Positions 7,761-15,331 of a DNA stretch of 29,444 nucleotides are shown here, piece by piece. The notes below the pieces were generated by a model. That model was not told the origin of the DNA, did not search any database, and saw nothing but the letters and a program-made list of their open reading frames with translations. The DNA lies in contig JAYWEL010000035.1 of assembly GCA_043779285.1 (NCBI GenBank), positions 1 through 29,444 on the forward strand, given 5' to 3'. Source of the DNA: MGR-bin208 sp043779285 (GTDB lineage Bacteria > Bacteroidota > Bacteroidia > Chitinophagales > Chitinophagaceae). Within the stretch, counting starts at the first letter, position 1. Each line of letters starts with the position of its first letter. A program made the translations under genes and the position numbers.

Positions 7761-9311
7761 TTATAGTTTAATCTCTTCTTCATTCTTATCGTAAAAGTGA
7801 AATTCTGTTAAGTGGTAATTTGAATCTGAAGTGAGTTTCAAACTCTGACGGTATTTTCTTCTCCATTTACTTACGATTGAAAATAACCAGCCCTTTGTCA
7901 GGTAAGCATATATAATCGGACTTACAATGATGCTTAAGTTAGTGTGCTTATGCGTAAACAGGTAATTCAGATTCTTTTCAATTTCATCTTCCAAAATCAA
8001 GGTAGATGAAATTTTACCAGTTCCTGTACAACTAGGACAAACTTCCTGTGTATTGATATTCATTTCAGGCTTCATCCGTTGACGGGTAATTTGCATCAAA
8101 CCGAATTTTGAAATCGGTAAAACTACATGTTTAGCCCTGTCAGTCTTCATAAACTCTTCCATCGACTCCATCAACTTCTTCTTATTCTCCGGAAGTTTCA
8201 TATCAATGAAATCAACGACAATAATTCCACCCAAATCACGTAATCTTAATTGATTGGCAATTTCTTTGGCGGCCTCCATATTCGTTTCCATGGAGTTTTG
8301 CTCCTGGTTATTGCCTACACTTTTATAGCCACTGTTTACATCAATTACATGAAGGGCTTCTGTATGTTCAATAATGAGATAGGCACCACTGTCTAAGTTC
8401 ACCGTTTTTCCAAAAGCAGATTTGATCTGTTTGGTAATACCAAAATGGTCGAAAATGGTTGTTCCATTTTGATAAAAAGAAACGATTTCAGTTTTTTCTG
8501 GAGCAATCCGTTGAATATATGCTTTGGTGTCGTCGAAAATATTTTTATCATTCACTACAATTTTATTAAAGTCTTCATTCAATAAATCGCGGAGAATGCT
8601 GGTTGTTTTGGTTTGTTCGCTCAGAATTTTACTTGGTGCAACCGCCCCTTTCAAATTACTTTGAATTGTATTCCAGGTTTCAATTAAAGAACTCAGGTCT
8701 TCATGTAATTCAGCAGTTTTTTTACCTTCAGCAGCAGTTCGTACAATTACACCAAAGTTTTTATGCTTGATGGATTCAATTATTTTCTGAAGTCTTTTGC
8801 GTTCTTCAGAAGAATGTATTTTTCGGGAAACCGCAACAATATTATTAAATGGAGTAATTACTACAAAGCGTCCAGGCAGTGAAATTTCACAACTTAAACG
8901 GGGCCCTTTGGCAGCAATTGGTTCTTTTAAAATTTGAACAAGAATATTTGGTTTCCCACCTAATACTTCATTGATCTTTCCGGTTTTAACTATTTCCGGT
9001 TCAATTTCCATATTTCCAATGTCAAAGCCTTTTTCAGCTTTTTCGTTAATAGAAAGATTGGTGAACTTCAATAATGATTTGGCAAATGGACTAAGATCTG
9101 TATAGTGAAGAAACGCATCTTTTTCAAAGCCTACGTCAACAAAAGCAGCATTTAAACCAGGAATAAGTTTTTTAACTTTTCCCAGGTAAAGGTCGCCAAC
9201 TGAAAAACGTGCATCCGATTTTTCGGAATGTAGTTCTACAAGCTTCTTATCTTCCAGCAAAGCAATTTCAACGCCTTGTGGAATGGAGTTTATGATGAGT
9301 TCTTTATTCAA
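7761..9311 (-). CDS. rng: ribonuclease G (RNase E/G family)
   Basis: An endoribonuclease of the RNase E/G family that matures rRNA and cleaves mRNA in AU-rich single-stranded stretches, preferring 5'-monophosphate ends. The 516 residues contain an S1-like RNA-binding region (~37-120), the catalytic magnesium aspartates Asp324 (HVIDVNSG) and Asp367 (VVDFIDM), and the zinc-link motif CPSCTGTG at 425-432 that joins two subunits. There is no long C-terminal scaffold, so it is RNase G-like. The start that fits family N-termini (MNKELIINSIPQGVEIALLEDKKLVELH) is a TTG at 9309-9311; no nearby in-frame ATG would keep the conserved beginning. A terminator separates it from the bS22-like gene, so it probably has its own promoter in 9312-9445. 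Confidence 0.94.
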   Translation of the reverse strand: MNKELIINSIPQGVEIALLEDKKLVELHSEKSDARFSVGDLYLGKVKKLIPGLNAAFVDVGFEKDAFLHYTDLSPFAKSLLKFTNLSINEKAEKGFDIGNMEIEPEIVKTGKINEVLGGKPNILVQILKEPIAAKGPRLSCEISLPGRFVVITPFNNIVAVSRKIHSSEERKRLQKIIESIKHKNFGVIVRTAAEGKKTAELHEDLSSLIETWNTIQSNLKGAVAPSKILSEQTKTTSILRDLLNEDFNKIVVNDKNIFDDTKAYIQRIAPEKTEIVSFYQNGTTIFDHFGITKQIKSAFGKTVNLDSGAYLIIEHTEALHVIDVNSGYKSVGNNQEQNSMETNMEAAKEIANQLRLRDLGGIIVVDFIDMKLPENKKKLMESMEEFMKTDRAKHVVLPISKFGLMQITRQRMKPEMNINTQEVCPSCTGTGKISSTLILEDEIEKNLNYLFTHKHTNLSIIVSPIIYAYLTKGWLFSIVSKWRRKYRQSLKLTSDSNYHLTEFHFYDKNEEEIKL

Positions 9312-9445
9312 AAAACAACCAGATTATTTGAGTGTACACAATGGTATAGGATTACATAAATCCGTTCAATATGCCATTTCCCAATCCTATTATGGATTAT
9401 AAATAGCTAAAAATGGGGCAGAATGCATAACAGAAAAATGTAATA

Positions 9446-9488
9446 AGAAAAAAAGGAATGTACCGGAGGTATAATACTTCCGGTACAT
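9446..9488 (-). terminator. rho-independent terminator after the bS22-like gene
   Basis: Arms 9458-9472 and 9474-9488 (core TACCGGA/TCCGGTA) pair over 15 positions with a single mismatch. On the minus strand they are followed, after three bases, by seven T residues (9454-9448). The stem begins 12 bases past the stop of the 30-residue gene. The plus strand has no T run, so it acts leftward. Confidence 0.85.
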
Positions 9489-9500
9489 CATCAAAAAAAA

Positions 9501-9593
9501 TTATTTCTTCTTTTTATGACGATTCTTTCTAAGTCTCTTTTTTCTTTTGTGCGTTGCTATCTTATGACGCTTTCTCTTTTTACCGCAAGGCAT
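9501..9593 (-). CDS. 30-residue basic protein, mS38/bS22-like (AURKAIP1/COX24 domain)
   Basis: Translating the minus strand from the ATG at 9593 gives a 30-residue protein starting MPCGKKRKRHKIATHKRKKR and ending in four lysines. About two thirds of it is Lys, Arg or His. This is the small AURKAIP1/COX24-domain protein found widely in Bacteroidota. The domain corresponds to the C-terminus of mitochondrial small-subunit protein mS38 and resembles the short mycobacterial ribosomal protein bS22, so it probably sits in the 30S decoding region; that role is inference. It follows the TPR gene by 37 bases, presumably in the HU-TPR transcript, and has its own strong terminator. An 11-base palindrome ACTCA-A-TGAGT (9594-9604) lies directly before the start codon. 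Confidence 0.88.
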   Translation of the reverse strand: MPCGKKRKRHKIATHKRKKRLRKNRHKKKK

Positions 9594-9630
9594 ACTCAAT
9601 GAGTTTTAATATGTGATTATAATAATGTTT

Positions 9631-10470
9631 TTACTTCTTCAATTCTGTTATCCGATGTTTTACTTCATCTACATAAGCAGATACACTGATCAGTTTCAAA
9701 CTTTTTTCGTACCAATTAATTGCCGATGCCTTATCCCCTTTTTGCTCAAATGCTTCTGCCAGATTCAATATGGCTTCCAAATTATCCGGATGCATTTTCA
9801 CTACTTTCTCAAATCGGCTGATTGCTTTTTCATACTGTCCCGAAATAATTGAACCATACCCAAGCATCATATTTGCATAAACATGGTTGCTGTCTTTTTC
9901 AATTACTTTTCTAATTTTCATTATTCCTTCCATCGGATTGTCGCTGATGTTTCCAAAAAGGTAACATGAACCCAGGCCAACAGTGGATGAATCATTATCG
10001 GGATTAATACGCAAAGATCTTTCAAACAGGTCTTTTGCCTGAATAGCTTTCCATTTTTTTAAAGACAAATTCTGTTCTGAACGAAGGTTGTCTAAAAACA
10101 AGTGGGCGGCAAAGTTCAGGCTTTTTTCTGAATTTTCCAATCTTGCTATTTCAGATTCGAACCAAGCGTAGGATTCAAAATTCTTTGCACTGTCTTTCCA
10201 GAAGTGTGCTAACTGGTGAAACGTGGCAATTTTTTGATCTTTTATATCGCCTCTAACTACTAAATTTTCTAAAGAAGTAATCCGCACTAATTGTTCAGGA
10301 TTAAGCTCGTTTTTAGCTAATTGCAGTAAAGTATCAGTTGATATAGTGTTGGTTTCCTGTGTGTTAGATACAGGACTTGTTGGTTTGACAGAAACGGTAC
10401 GGGCTCCAAAATAAATAACGAATACCAGGCATAAACCTATGCCAGCAGCAATAAATTGTGATTTCTTCAA
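9631..10470 (-). CDS. membrane-anchored TPR-repeat protein
   Basis: A 279-residue protein with a single N-terminal membrane helix (residues ~6-24) and a Ser/Thr/Asn-rich linker to ~45, so most of it is likely periplasmic. From ~150 onward there are at least three tetratricopeptide repeats, for example KDLFERSLRINPDN, then AISRFEKVVKMHPDN, then AINWYEKSLKLI. TPR domains bind other proteins, and the partner here is unknown. It starts 21 bases after the HU gene and precedes the bS22-like gene. This HU-TPR-bS22-rng arrangement beside divergent mutY looks like conserved Bacteroidota synteny, based on my recollection of such genomes. Confidence 0.85.
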   Translation of the reverse strand: MKKSQFIAAGIGLCLVFVIYFGARTVSVKPTSPVSNTQETNTISTDTLLQLAKNELNPEQLVRITSLENLVVRGDIKDQKIATFHQLAHFWKDSAKNFESYAWFESEIARLENSEKSLNFAAHLFLDNLRSEQNLSLKKWKAIQAKDLFERSLRINPDNDSSTVGLGSCYLFGNISDNPMEGIMKIRKVIEKDSNHVYANMMLGYGSIISGQYEKAISRFEKVVKMHPDNLEAILNLAEAFEQKGDKASAINWYEKSLKLISVSAYVDEVKHRITELKK

Positions 10471-10491
10471 TGTTTAAAATTTCCGGCAAAG

Positions 10492-10782
10492 TTACGAAGG
10501 TGTGCTGAGCTTTTTTACCTCTGCAACAAATTCTTTAGCTGGTTTAAAAGCAGGTATATAATGTTCGGGAATATGAACGGCTATATTTTTTTTAATATTT
10601 CTACCAATTTTAGCAGCTCTCTTTTTGGTGATAAAACTGCCGAAGCCACGGATATAAATATTTTCACCTTTTGAAATAGAATCCTTGACCTCTTTGAACA
10701 TAGATTCAAGGGTTACAAGTACATCTACTTTTGGGATTCCGGTTTTTTCGGAAATCTGATTTACCAGGTCAGCTTTTCTCAT
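10492..10782 (-). CDS. HU/IHF-family DNA-binding protein
   Basis: A 96-residue nucleoid protein of the HU/IHF family that forms dimers and bends DNA. It begins MRKADLVNQISEKTG and carries the GFGSFITKKRAA strand and a PAFKPAKEF end, both diagnostic. In the DNA-intercalating arm the usual Arg-Asn-Pro is Arg-Asn-Ile (GRNIKKNIAVHIPEHYIPAFKPAK), so the proline that kinks DNA is missing at its normal place. I believe this is a known Bacteroidota variant rather than damage. It is the first gene of its transcript, with a good promoter candidate 39 bases upstream and the TPR gene 21 bases downstream. It is divergent from mutY. Confidence 0.93.
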   Translation of the reverse strand: MRKADLVNQISEKTGIPKVDVLVTLESMFKEVKDSISKGENIYIRGFGSFITKKRAAKIGRNIKKNIAVHIPEHYIPAFKPAKEFVAEVKKLSTPS

Positions 10783-10820
10783 GTTAATGATTTTATGAAG
10801 GTAATTTACTAAATGTATTA

Positions 10821-10828
10821 CAAATATA
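10821..10828 (-). promoter_or_regulatory. promoter -7 element (TATATTTG) for the HU operon
   Basis: On the minus strand TATATTTG matches TAnnTTTG exactly. A T-rich TTTCTTTA lies in the -33 zone. The predicted start site is near 10815, giving a leader of about 33 bases before the HU ATG at 10782. Confidence 0.55.
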
Positions 10829-10926
10829 TATGATTGTCAATAGGATATAAAGAAATCTTTTATAAACTATGACACATTTTCAATTAAAAAAAATGGACAT
10901 TTGGTATTAGCACATCATTTTTTAGT

Positions 10927-12009
10927 ATGAAAAAGAACAATTCAATCAAGTTGGAAAAAGATTTTACAAGGCTACTTTTAAAATGGAATAGGCACAAAAA
11001 CGACCGTTCAATGCCTTGGAAAGGCGAATCAGATCCGTATAAAATATGGTTAAGTGAAATAATACTGCAACAAACCCGGGTTGAGCAGGGGTTAGTTTAT
11101 TATCAAAAATTTGTAACTAAATATCCGGACATCCACAAACTGGCAAAAGCATCTGAAGGTCAGGTTTTTAAACTTTGGGAAGGTTTGGGATATTATAGCC
11201 GTTGCAGAAATTTACTTTCAACAGCGAGATTTATCTCCAAAGAAAGGAAAGGAATTTTTCCGCAAACATTTGAAGAATTAAAATCATTAAATGGCGTAGG
11301 ACCATATACCGCTTCAGCTATTGCATCTTTTGCTTTTAATAAACCTCATGCTGTTTTAGATGGAAATGTTTTCCGGGTGCTGGCAAGATTTTTTGGAATT
11401 ACTGCTTCGGTTGATACAGCTGAAGGCAAAAAATTATTTTCAGCAATGGCCGATTCTGTGTTGGATAAAAAAAATCCGGGCGTCTATAATCAGGCTATTA
11501 TGGACTTTGGGGCTGTAGTTTGTAAACCGGCATTGCCATTATGTAATCGATGTGGTTTTAAAAAACAATGTTTTGCTTTTCAAAATGAAAAAATTGATGA
11601 ATTACCGTTAAAGAAAAAAAAGGGTTTAATTAAACTTCGATATTTTAATTATTTAGTTATTGAATTCAAGAAAAAAACGGCAATAGTACATCGAACAAAG
11701 AAAGATATCTGGCAGGGATTGTTTGAGTTCCCGATGATTGAAACCAAAAAAGAAATTACATCGAATTCACAGAAAAAGATGATTTCAGAATCCGGACTCT
11801 TGAAAAATACCGGATTTACAATCGAAGCTTTTTCAGAACCAATGAAACAACAGTTATCACACCAACTGATAATAGGAAGCTTTATTAAAATAAAACTGAC
11901 GGAGGAGCTAAAAGTTTGCAATGAATGGATTTGGGTCAATTCGGGCAAACTAAAGCAATACAGTTTTCCTAAAATTATTCATCAGTATTTTGCGTTGGAA
12001 CACACGTAA
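10927..12009 (+). CDS. mutY: A/G-specific adenine DNA glycosylase MutY
   Basis: MutY removes adenine mispaired with 8-oxoguanine, which prevents G-to-T mutations. The 360 residues show the catalytic Glu44 in SEIILQQT, the helix-hairpin-helix LNGVGPYTASAIASF (121-135), Asp145 in VLDGNVFRVLAR, and the [4Fe-4S] loop Cys199-x6-Cys206-x2-Cys209-x5-Cys215. The C-terminal NUDIX-like domain that recognises 8-oxoG includes LSHQLIIGSF, matching the FSH loop with Leu for Phe. The ATG at 10927 gives a normal length. It is divergent from HU and heads the plus-strand series that continues with ssb 119 bases downstream. I see no convincing promoter motif in the 144-base divergent gap on this strand. Confidence 0.96.
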   Translation: MKKNNSIKLEKDFTRLLLKWNRHKNDRSMPWKGESDPYKIWLSEIILQQTRVEQGLVYYQKFVTKYPDIHKLAKASEGQVFKLWEGLGYYSRCRNLLSTARFISKERKGIFPQTFEELKSLNGVGPYTASAIASFAFNKPHAVLDGNVFRVLARFFGITASVDTAEGKKLFSAMADSVLDKKNPGVYNQAIMDFGAVVCKPALPLCNRCGFKKQCFAFQNEKIDELPLKKKKGLIKLRYFNYLVIEFKKKTAIVHRTKKDIWQGLFEFPMIETKKEITSNSQKKMISESGLLKNTGFTIEAFSEPMKQQLSHQLIIGSFIKIKLTEELKVCNEWIWVNSGKLKQYSFPKIIHQYFALEHT

Positions 12010-12128
12010 ATTCAAGCTGGTTTATTTATTCCTTTATTCATGTGTTTAAAAAATTTACTATGTCAGATAAAAAAATTAATTTTAAGAGTCAGGTATTCTC
12101 GATTGATAAACATTGAAAAGTAAATTTT

Positions 12129-12557
12129 ATGAGAGGAGTTAATAAAGTTATTTTGATAGGAAACCTCGGAAAAGATCCGGATTTACAGTTTCTGGAAGGA
12201 AACATTGGAGTAGCTAAGTTTCCTTTAGCCACCACAGAAACATTTAAAGACAGAACCGGAAAACTGGTTTCTCAAACCGAATGGCATACCGTAGTTTTAT
12301 GGAGAGGCTTGGCCGACTTGGCTCAAAAGTATTTGCACAAAGGAAGTCTTGTTTATATTGAAGGCCGTTTGAAAACTCGAAGTTGGGATGATAAAGACGG
12401 AAATCACAAGTTTGCAACAGAGGTGGTTGGCGATAACCTGATAATGCTTGACAAAAGAGTTGAGTCTATGGGCTCTGTACCTTCTTCAGCTCAAGAAGAT
12501 AGTCATGATGATAACGCTTCATCCACTGATGAAAGCAATAACGATATTAAATTCTAA
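12129..12557 (+). CDS. ssb: single-stranded DNA-binding protein
   Basis: A 142-residue SSB with one OB fold (1-112): MRGVNKVILIGNLGKDPDLQF, then TEWHTVVLWRGLADLAQKYLHKGSLVYIEGRLKTRSW. It coats single-stranded DNA as a tetramer and recruits repair and replication proteins through its tail. The acidic Ser/Asp linker (113-138) is short. The final tip is NNDIKF, with Lys where most SSBs have Pro (DIPF or DLPF). The upstream A/T-rich stretch lacks a clear Shine-Dalgarno sequence, as is normal in Bacteroidota. A terminator follows 26 bases after the stop. The mutY-ssb-gldE-gldD order also occurs in other gliding Bacteroidota. Confidence 0.96.
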   Translation: MRGVNKVILIGNLGKDPDLQFLEGNIGVAKFPLATTETFKDRTGKLVSQTEWHTVVLWRGLADLAQKYLHKGSLVYIEGRLKTRSWDDKDGNHKFATEVVGDNLIMLDKRVESMGSVPSSAQEDSHDDNASSTDESNNDIKF

Positions 12558-12570
12558 ATCTTTAATGATA

Positions 12571-12578
12571 TAGATTTG
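12571..12578 (+). promoter_or_regulatory. candidate -7 element (TAGATTTG) for gldE
   Basis: TAGATTTG matches TAnnTTTG perfectly in the ssb-gldE gap. Transcription would start near 12584, at the first base of the ssb terminator hairpin, so a gldE message would begin with that hairpin. No -33 TTTG is evident at the right distance, which keeps this tentative. Confidence 0.3.
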
Positions 12579-12583
12579 CACTC

Positions 12584-12616
12584 ATGAGCAGCAGCTCTTT
12601 TGCTGGTCATTTTTTT
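12584..12616 (+). terminator. rho-independent terminator after ssb
   Basis: Arms ATGAGCAGCA (12584-12593) and TGCTGGTCAT (12601-12610) pair except for one G-G mismatch. They close a 7-base loop and run into seven T residues (12610-12616). The hairpin ends only 17 bases before the proposed gldE start. Confidence 0.75.
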
Positions 12617-12633
12617 AACCAAAATAATATCCG

Positions 12634-13974
12634 TTGGATTTATTCCATTACATGGCCAGTTTGCAAAATCATTTTTTATATATTTTCCTTAGCATAAACA
12701 CACAGGGCACCACCTTTCTGAGTATTTTATTGCTGCTATTGTTGGTTTTGACATTTGTTATTTCCGGATCAGAAGTGGCTATGTTTTCATTAAAAATAAA
12801 GGACCTCAATCTGCTAAAAACCAAACAGCATAGTGAAGCAAAAAAAATAATTTCATTGCTCGAAGAAAAAAAAGAATTGTACACATCTTTTCTTTTAGCA
12901 AATACATTTTTCAATATCTGTATTATTATCCTGGCAAATTTTTTAATCAGCCAATTTCTATCTCCCGGGAAAATTCAAATTCTTTCAATCGATTTTACTT
13001 TTATTGTAAAAGTTATTATCATTGTTTTTGTGCTTGTTTTTGTTGGTAAAATTTTGCCTAAAATATGGGCAGCTCAAAACAATATCCGGTTTGCCTATGG
13101 GGCAGTTTATATTGTTGAACCGCTTCATTTATTATTAAGAAAAATAAGTATCCGGTTAATATCACTGGCTGATGTAATAGGTGAAAAATTGGGTGCCGAC
13201 CGATCGCAGGCAACCAGTCTGGAGGAATTGAATCAGGCAATTGATGTTTCTACAGATGAAGAGGAAAAAAATATTTTAAAAGGAATTGTAAAATTCGGAG
13301 ACATCACTGTAAAGCAAATTATGAAATCCAGGATGGATGTCAGCGGTATTGAATTCAATACTAAGTTTTCGGATTTGATTAACCGCATCGAAAAACTTCA
13401 TTATTCCAGACTGCCAGTGTATAAAGCTAATATGGATGAAGTGGCAGGAATAATTAATACAAAAGATGTAATTCCTTTTTTAGATCAGGATGATAATTTT
13501 AATTGGCATAGCCTGATTAGGCAACCATTTTTTGTACCAGAATCAAAGTTCATCAAAGACCTTTTACGGGAATTTCAATTAAAGCGGATGCATTTTGCTT
13601 TTGTAGTAGATGAGTTTGGAGGAACGAGTGGAATTGTAACCATGGAAGATGTGTTGGAAGAGATTATTGGTGAAATCCGCGATGAATTTGATGACGAGGA
13701 AACCGATTTCAAAAAACTGGATGAGTACAATTATATATTCGAAGGAAAAACCATGCTCCATGATGTATGCAGAGCTATTCAAATTTCACAAAACACGTTT
13801 GATGAAGTAAAGGGTGAAAGTGATTCGTTGGCGGGATTAATATTAGAAATTTACGGTGCGATACCTAAAGTGGATGATGTAATTAATTTGGGCGATTTTA
13901 ATTTTACTATTTTGGAAGCCGATAAAAGCAGAATACAAAAAGTGAAATTGACTATTGAAATTATTGATAAATGA
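12634..13974 (+). CDS. gldE: gliding-motility protein GldE (CBS/CorC-type membrane protein)
   Basis: A 446-residue inner-membrane protein of the CNNM/HlyC-CorC class. Hydrophobic segments span ~25-50, 85-110 and 120-145. Two CBS domains follow (~205-335; VKQIMKSRMDVSGIE, then LHYSRLPVYKANMDEVAGIINTKD, then FVVDEFGGTSGIVTMEDVLEEIIGEIRDEFDDE). A CorC_HlyC domain closes the protein (~350-440). The neighbouring gldD, overlapping by four bases (ATGA), identifies it as GldE, which in Flavobacterium works with the type IX secretion/gliding machinery. The start is uncertain. TTG at 12634 gives an N-terminus beginning Met-Asp, as I recall for GldE proteins; ATG at 12652 gives a protein six residues shorter. 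A magnesium or cobalt transport role is known only for distant relatives. Confidence 0.92.
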   Translation: MDLFHYMASLQNHFLYIFLSINTQGTTFLSILLLLLLVLTFVISGSEVAMFSLKIKDLNLLKTKQHSEAKKIISLLEEKKELYTSFLLANTFFNICIIILANFLISQFLSPGKIQILSIDFTFIVKVIIIVFVLVFVGKILPKIWAAQNNIRFAYGAVYIVEPLHLLLRKISIRLISLADVIGEKLGADRSQATSLEELNQAIDVSTDEEEKNILKGIVKFGDITVKQIMKSRMDVSGIEFNTKFSDLINRIEKLHYSRLPVYKANMDEVAGIINTKDVIPFLDQDDNFNWHSLIRQPFFVPESKFIKDLLREFQLKRMHFAFVVDEFGGTSGIVTMEDVLEEIIGEIRDEFDDEETDFKKLDEYNYIFEGKTMLHDVCRAIQISQNTFDEVKGESDSLAGLILEIYGAIPKVDDVINLGDFNFTILEADKSRIQKVKLTIEIIDK

Positions 13975-14573
13975 AAAACCAGCTGAAAGCGAAATCCGTA
14001 TTTATTGCGTTTTATTCAATGCTTTGCTTATACAGTTGCAACAGTAATTATACGTTCAAACCAAGAGGTTATTACAAGATCGATTTTCCGGAAAAAGAAT
14101 ATCAGGAATTCAACCAACCGGGATACCCGTTTAGTTTTGAATATCCAACCTATGCAACGATTGCGAAGGATACCAGTTTTTTTGAGGAAAAACCCGAAAA
14201 CCCATATTGGCTGAATATTGATTTTCCGCAATTATCCGGAAGAATATATATCAGTTATAAAGAAGTCGGCAAAAACAATATTGACTCTTTGGTAAATGAT
14301 GCCTTCACGATGTCGTACAAGCAACATACCTACAAGGCCACAGCCATTGAGCCCATGGCTTTAATAACAGCAAATAATATTTCGGGAATATATTTTACGC
14401 TTTCAGGTAATACAGCTACGGCCAATCAATTTTTTCTAACTGATTCAACGAAAAATTTTATTCGGGGTGCTCTTTACTTTGATGCTACGCCCAATGAAGA
14501 TTCATTAAGTACAGTGAATGCATTTTTGAAAAAAGACCTCGAGCACCTGATCAATACATTGAAATGGAAATAA
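13971..14573 (+). CDS. gldD: gliding-motility lipoprotein GldD
   Basis: A 200-residue lipoprotein. The signal peptide ends in LCLYSC with acylated Cys23. The conserved GldD opening follows: YTFKPRGYYKIDFPEKEY, then QPGYPFSFEYPTYATI. GldD is needed for gliding and chitin use in Flavobacterium johnsoniae and belongs to the type IX secretion-linked Gld set; its molecular task is not settled. The ATG overlaps the gldE stop (ATGA), so translation is probably coupled and the two proteins made together. Length and motifs look intact. The other core gld genes are not in the window. Confidence 0.93.
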   Translation: MKNQLKAKSVFIAFYSMLCLYSCNSNYTFKPRGYYKIDFPEKEYQEFNQPGYPFSFEYPTYATIAKDTSFFEEKPENPYWLNIDFPQLSGRIYISYKEVGKNNIDSLVNDAFTMSYKQHTYKATAIEPMALITANNISGIYFTLSGNTATANQFFLTDSTKNFIRGALYFDATPNEDSLSTVNAFLKKDLEHLINTLKWK

Positions 14574-14689
14574 CCAAATTCATTGCTTGTTTTTTAATCC
14601 ATCAGCTATCTGGGTGCATTCCAAATTGGCGCATGACCATTCTGTTCATGGGCGGTGAAGCTTCTTATTTTTGACATTAAATTTATATT

Positions 14690-15280
14690 TTGATTTCGAT
14701 AGATAACATACTGGTAAGTGATGAAGTGGTGCAGGAGCAATTTGTCTGCGATTTGAATAGTTGCAAAGGTGGATGTTGTGAAGATGGTGATGCAGGAGCC
14801 CCACTTGAAGAAAAGGAGATGATAAAATTGAAGGAGATTTACGAAACCATCAAGCCATATTTGACAACCGACGGGATTGAAGCCATTAATAAACAAGGAC
14901 TATTTCATCACGACGAAACATTTGGATGGGTTACTCCAACAATCGATGGCGGTTTGTGTGCTTATGGTCATAAAGATGAACAAGGCATTATTAAATGTGG
15001 AATTGAACAAGCATATAATGATAAAAAAACAGATTGGAAAAAACCCATCAGCTGTCATTTGTTTCCAATTCGTGCAAAAATGGCTGATAAATATGAGATG
15101 CTGAATTATGAACCACGTGAATCGCTTTGTGATCCGGGCTGTGCGTTTGGTAAAAAATTAAAAGTACCTGTTCATCATTTTTTAAAAGAACCATTGATCA
15201 GAAAATACGGAGCGGATTTTTGGAATGCATTGGATTCGATTGCACAGGATTATTTTAATGTAAAAAATCATACAGCATAG
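14690..15280 (+). CDS. DUF3109 cysteine-rich protein, possible metal or Fe-S protein
   Basis: A 196-residue DUF3109 family protein of unknown function. Nine cysteines are visible: Cys20, 25, 29 and 30 in FVCDLNSCKGGCCEDGDAG, then Cys90, 103, 122, 147 and 151, in the contexts GGLCAYG, KCGIEQA, ISCHLFPIR and LCDPGCAFG. Together with nearby acidic and His residues, this pattern suggests a bound zinc or iron cluster, as in the YkgJ-like CxxxCC proteins, but that is inference. No signal peptide is present, so it is cytoplasmic. The start that fits family N-termini is TTG at 14690. It lies 116 bases after gldD and 51 bases before lutB. Confidence 0.88.
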   Translation: MISIDNILVSDEVVQEQFVCDLNSCKGGCCEDGDAGAPLEEKEMIKLKEIYETIKPYLTTDGIEAINKQGLFHHDETFGWVTPTIDGGLCAYGHKDEQGIIKCGIEQAYNDKKTDWKKPISCHLFPIRAKMADKYEMLNYEPRESLCDPGCAFGKKLKVPVHHFLKEPLIRKYGADFWNALDSIAQDYFNVKNHTA

Positions 15281-15331
15281 AAATATAAAGCCATCGTTAA
15301 TTTGATCAATATAAAGTTTTAACTTTCATCC

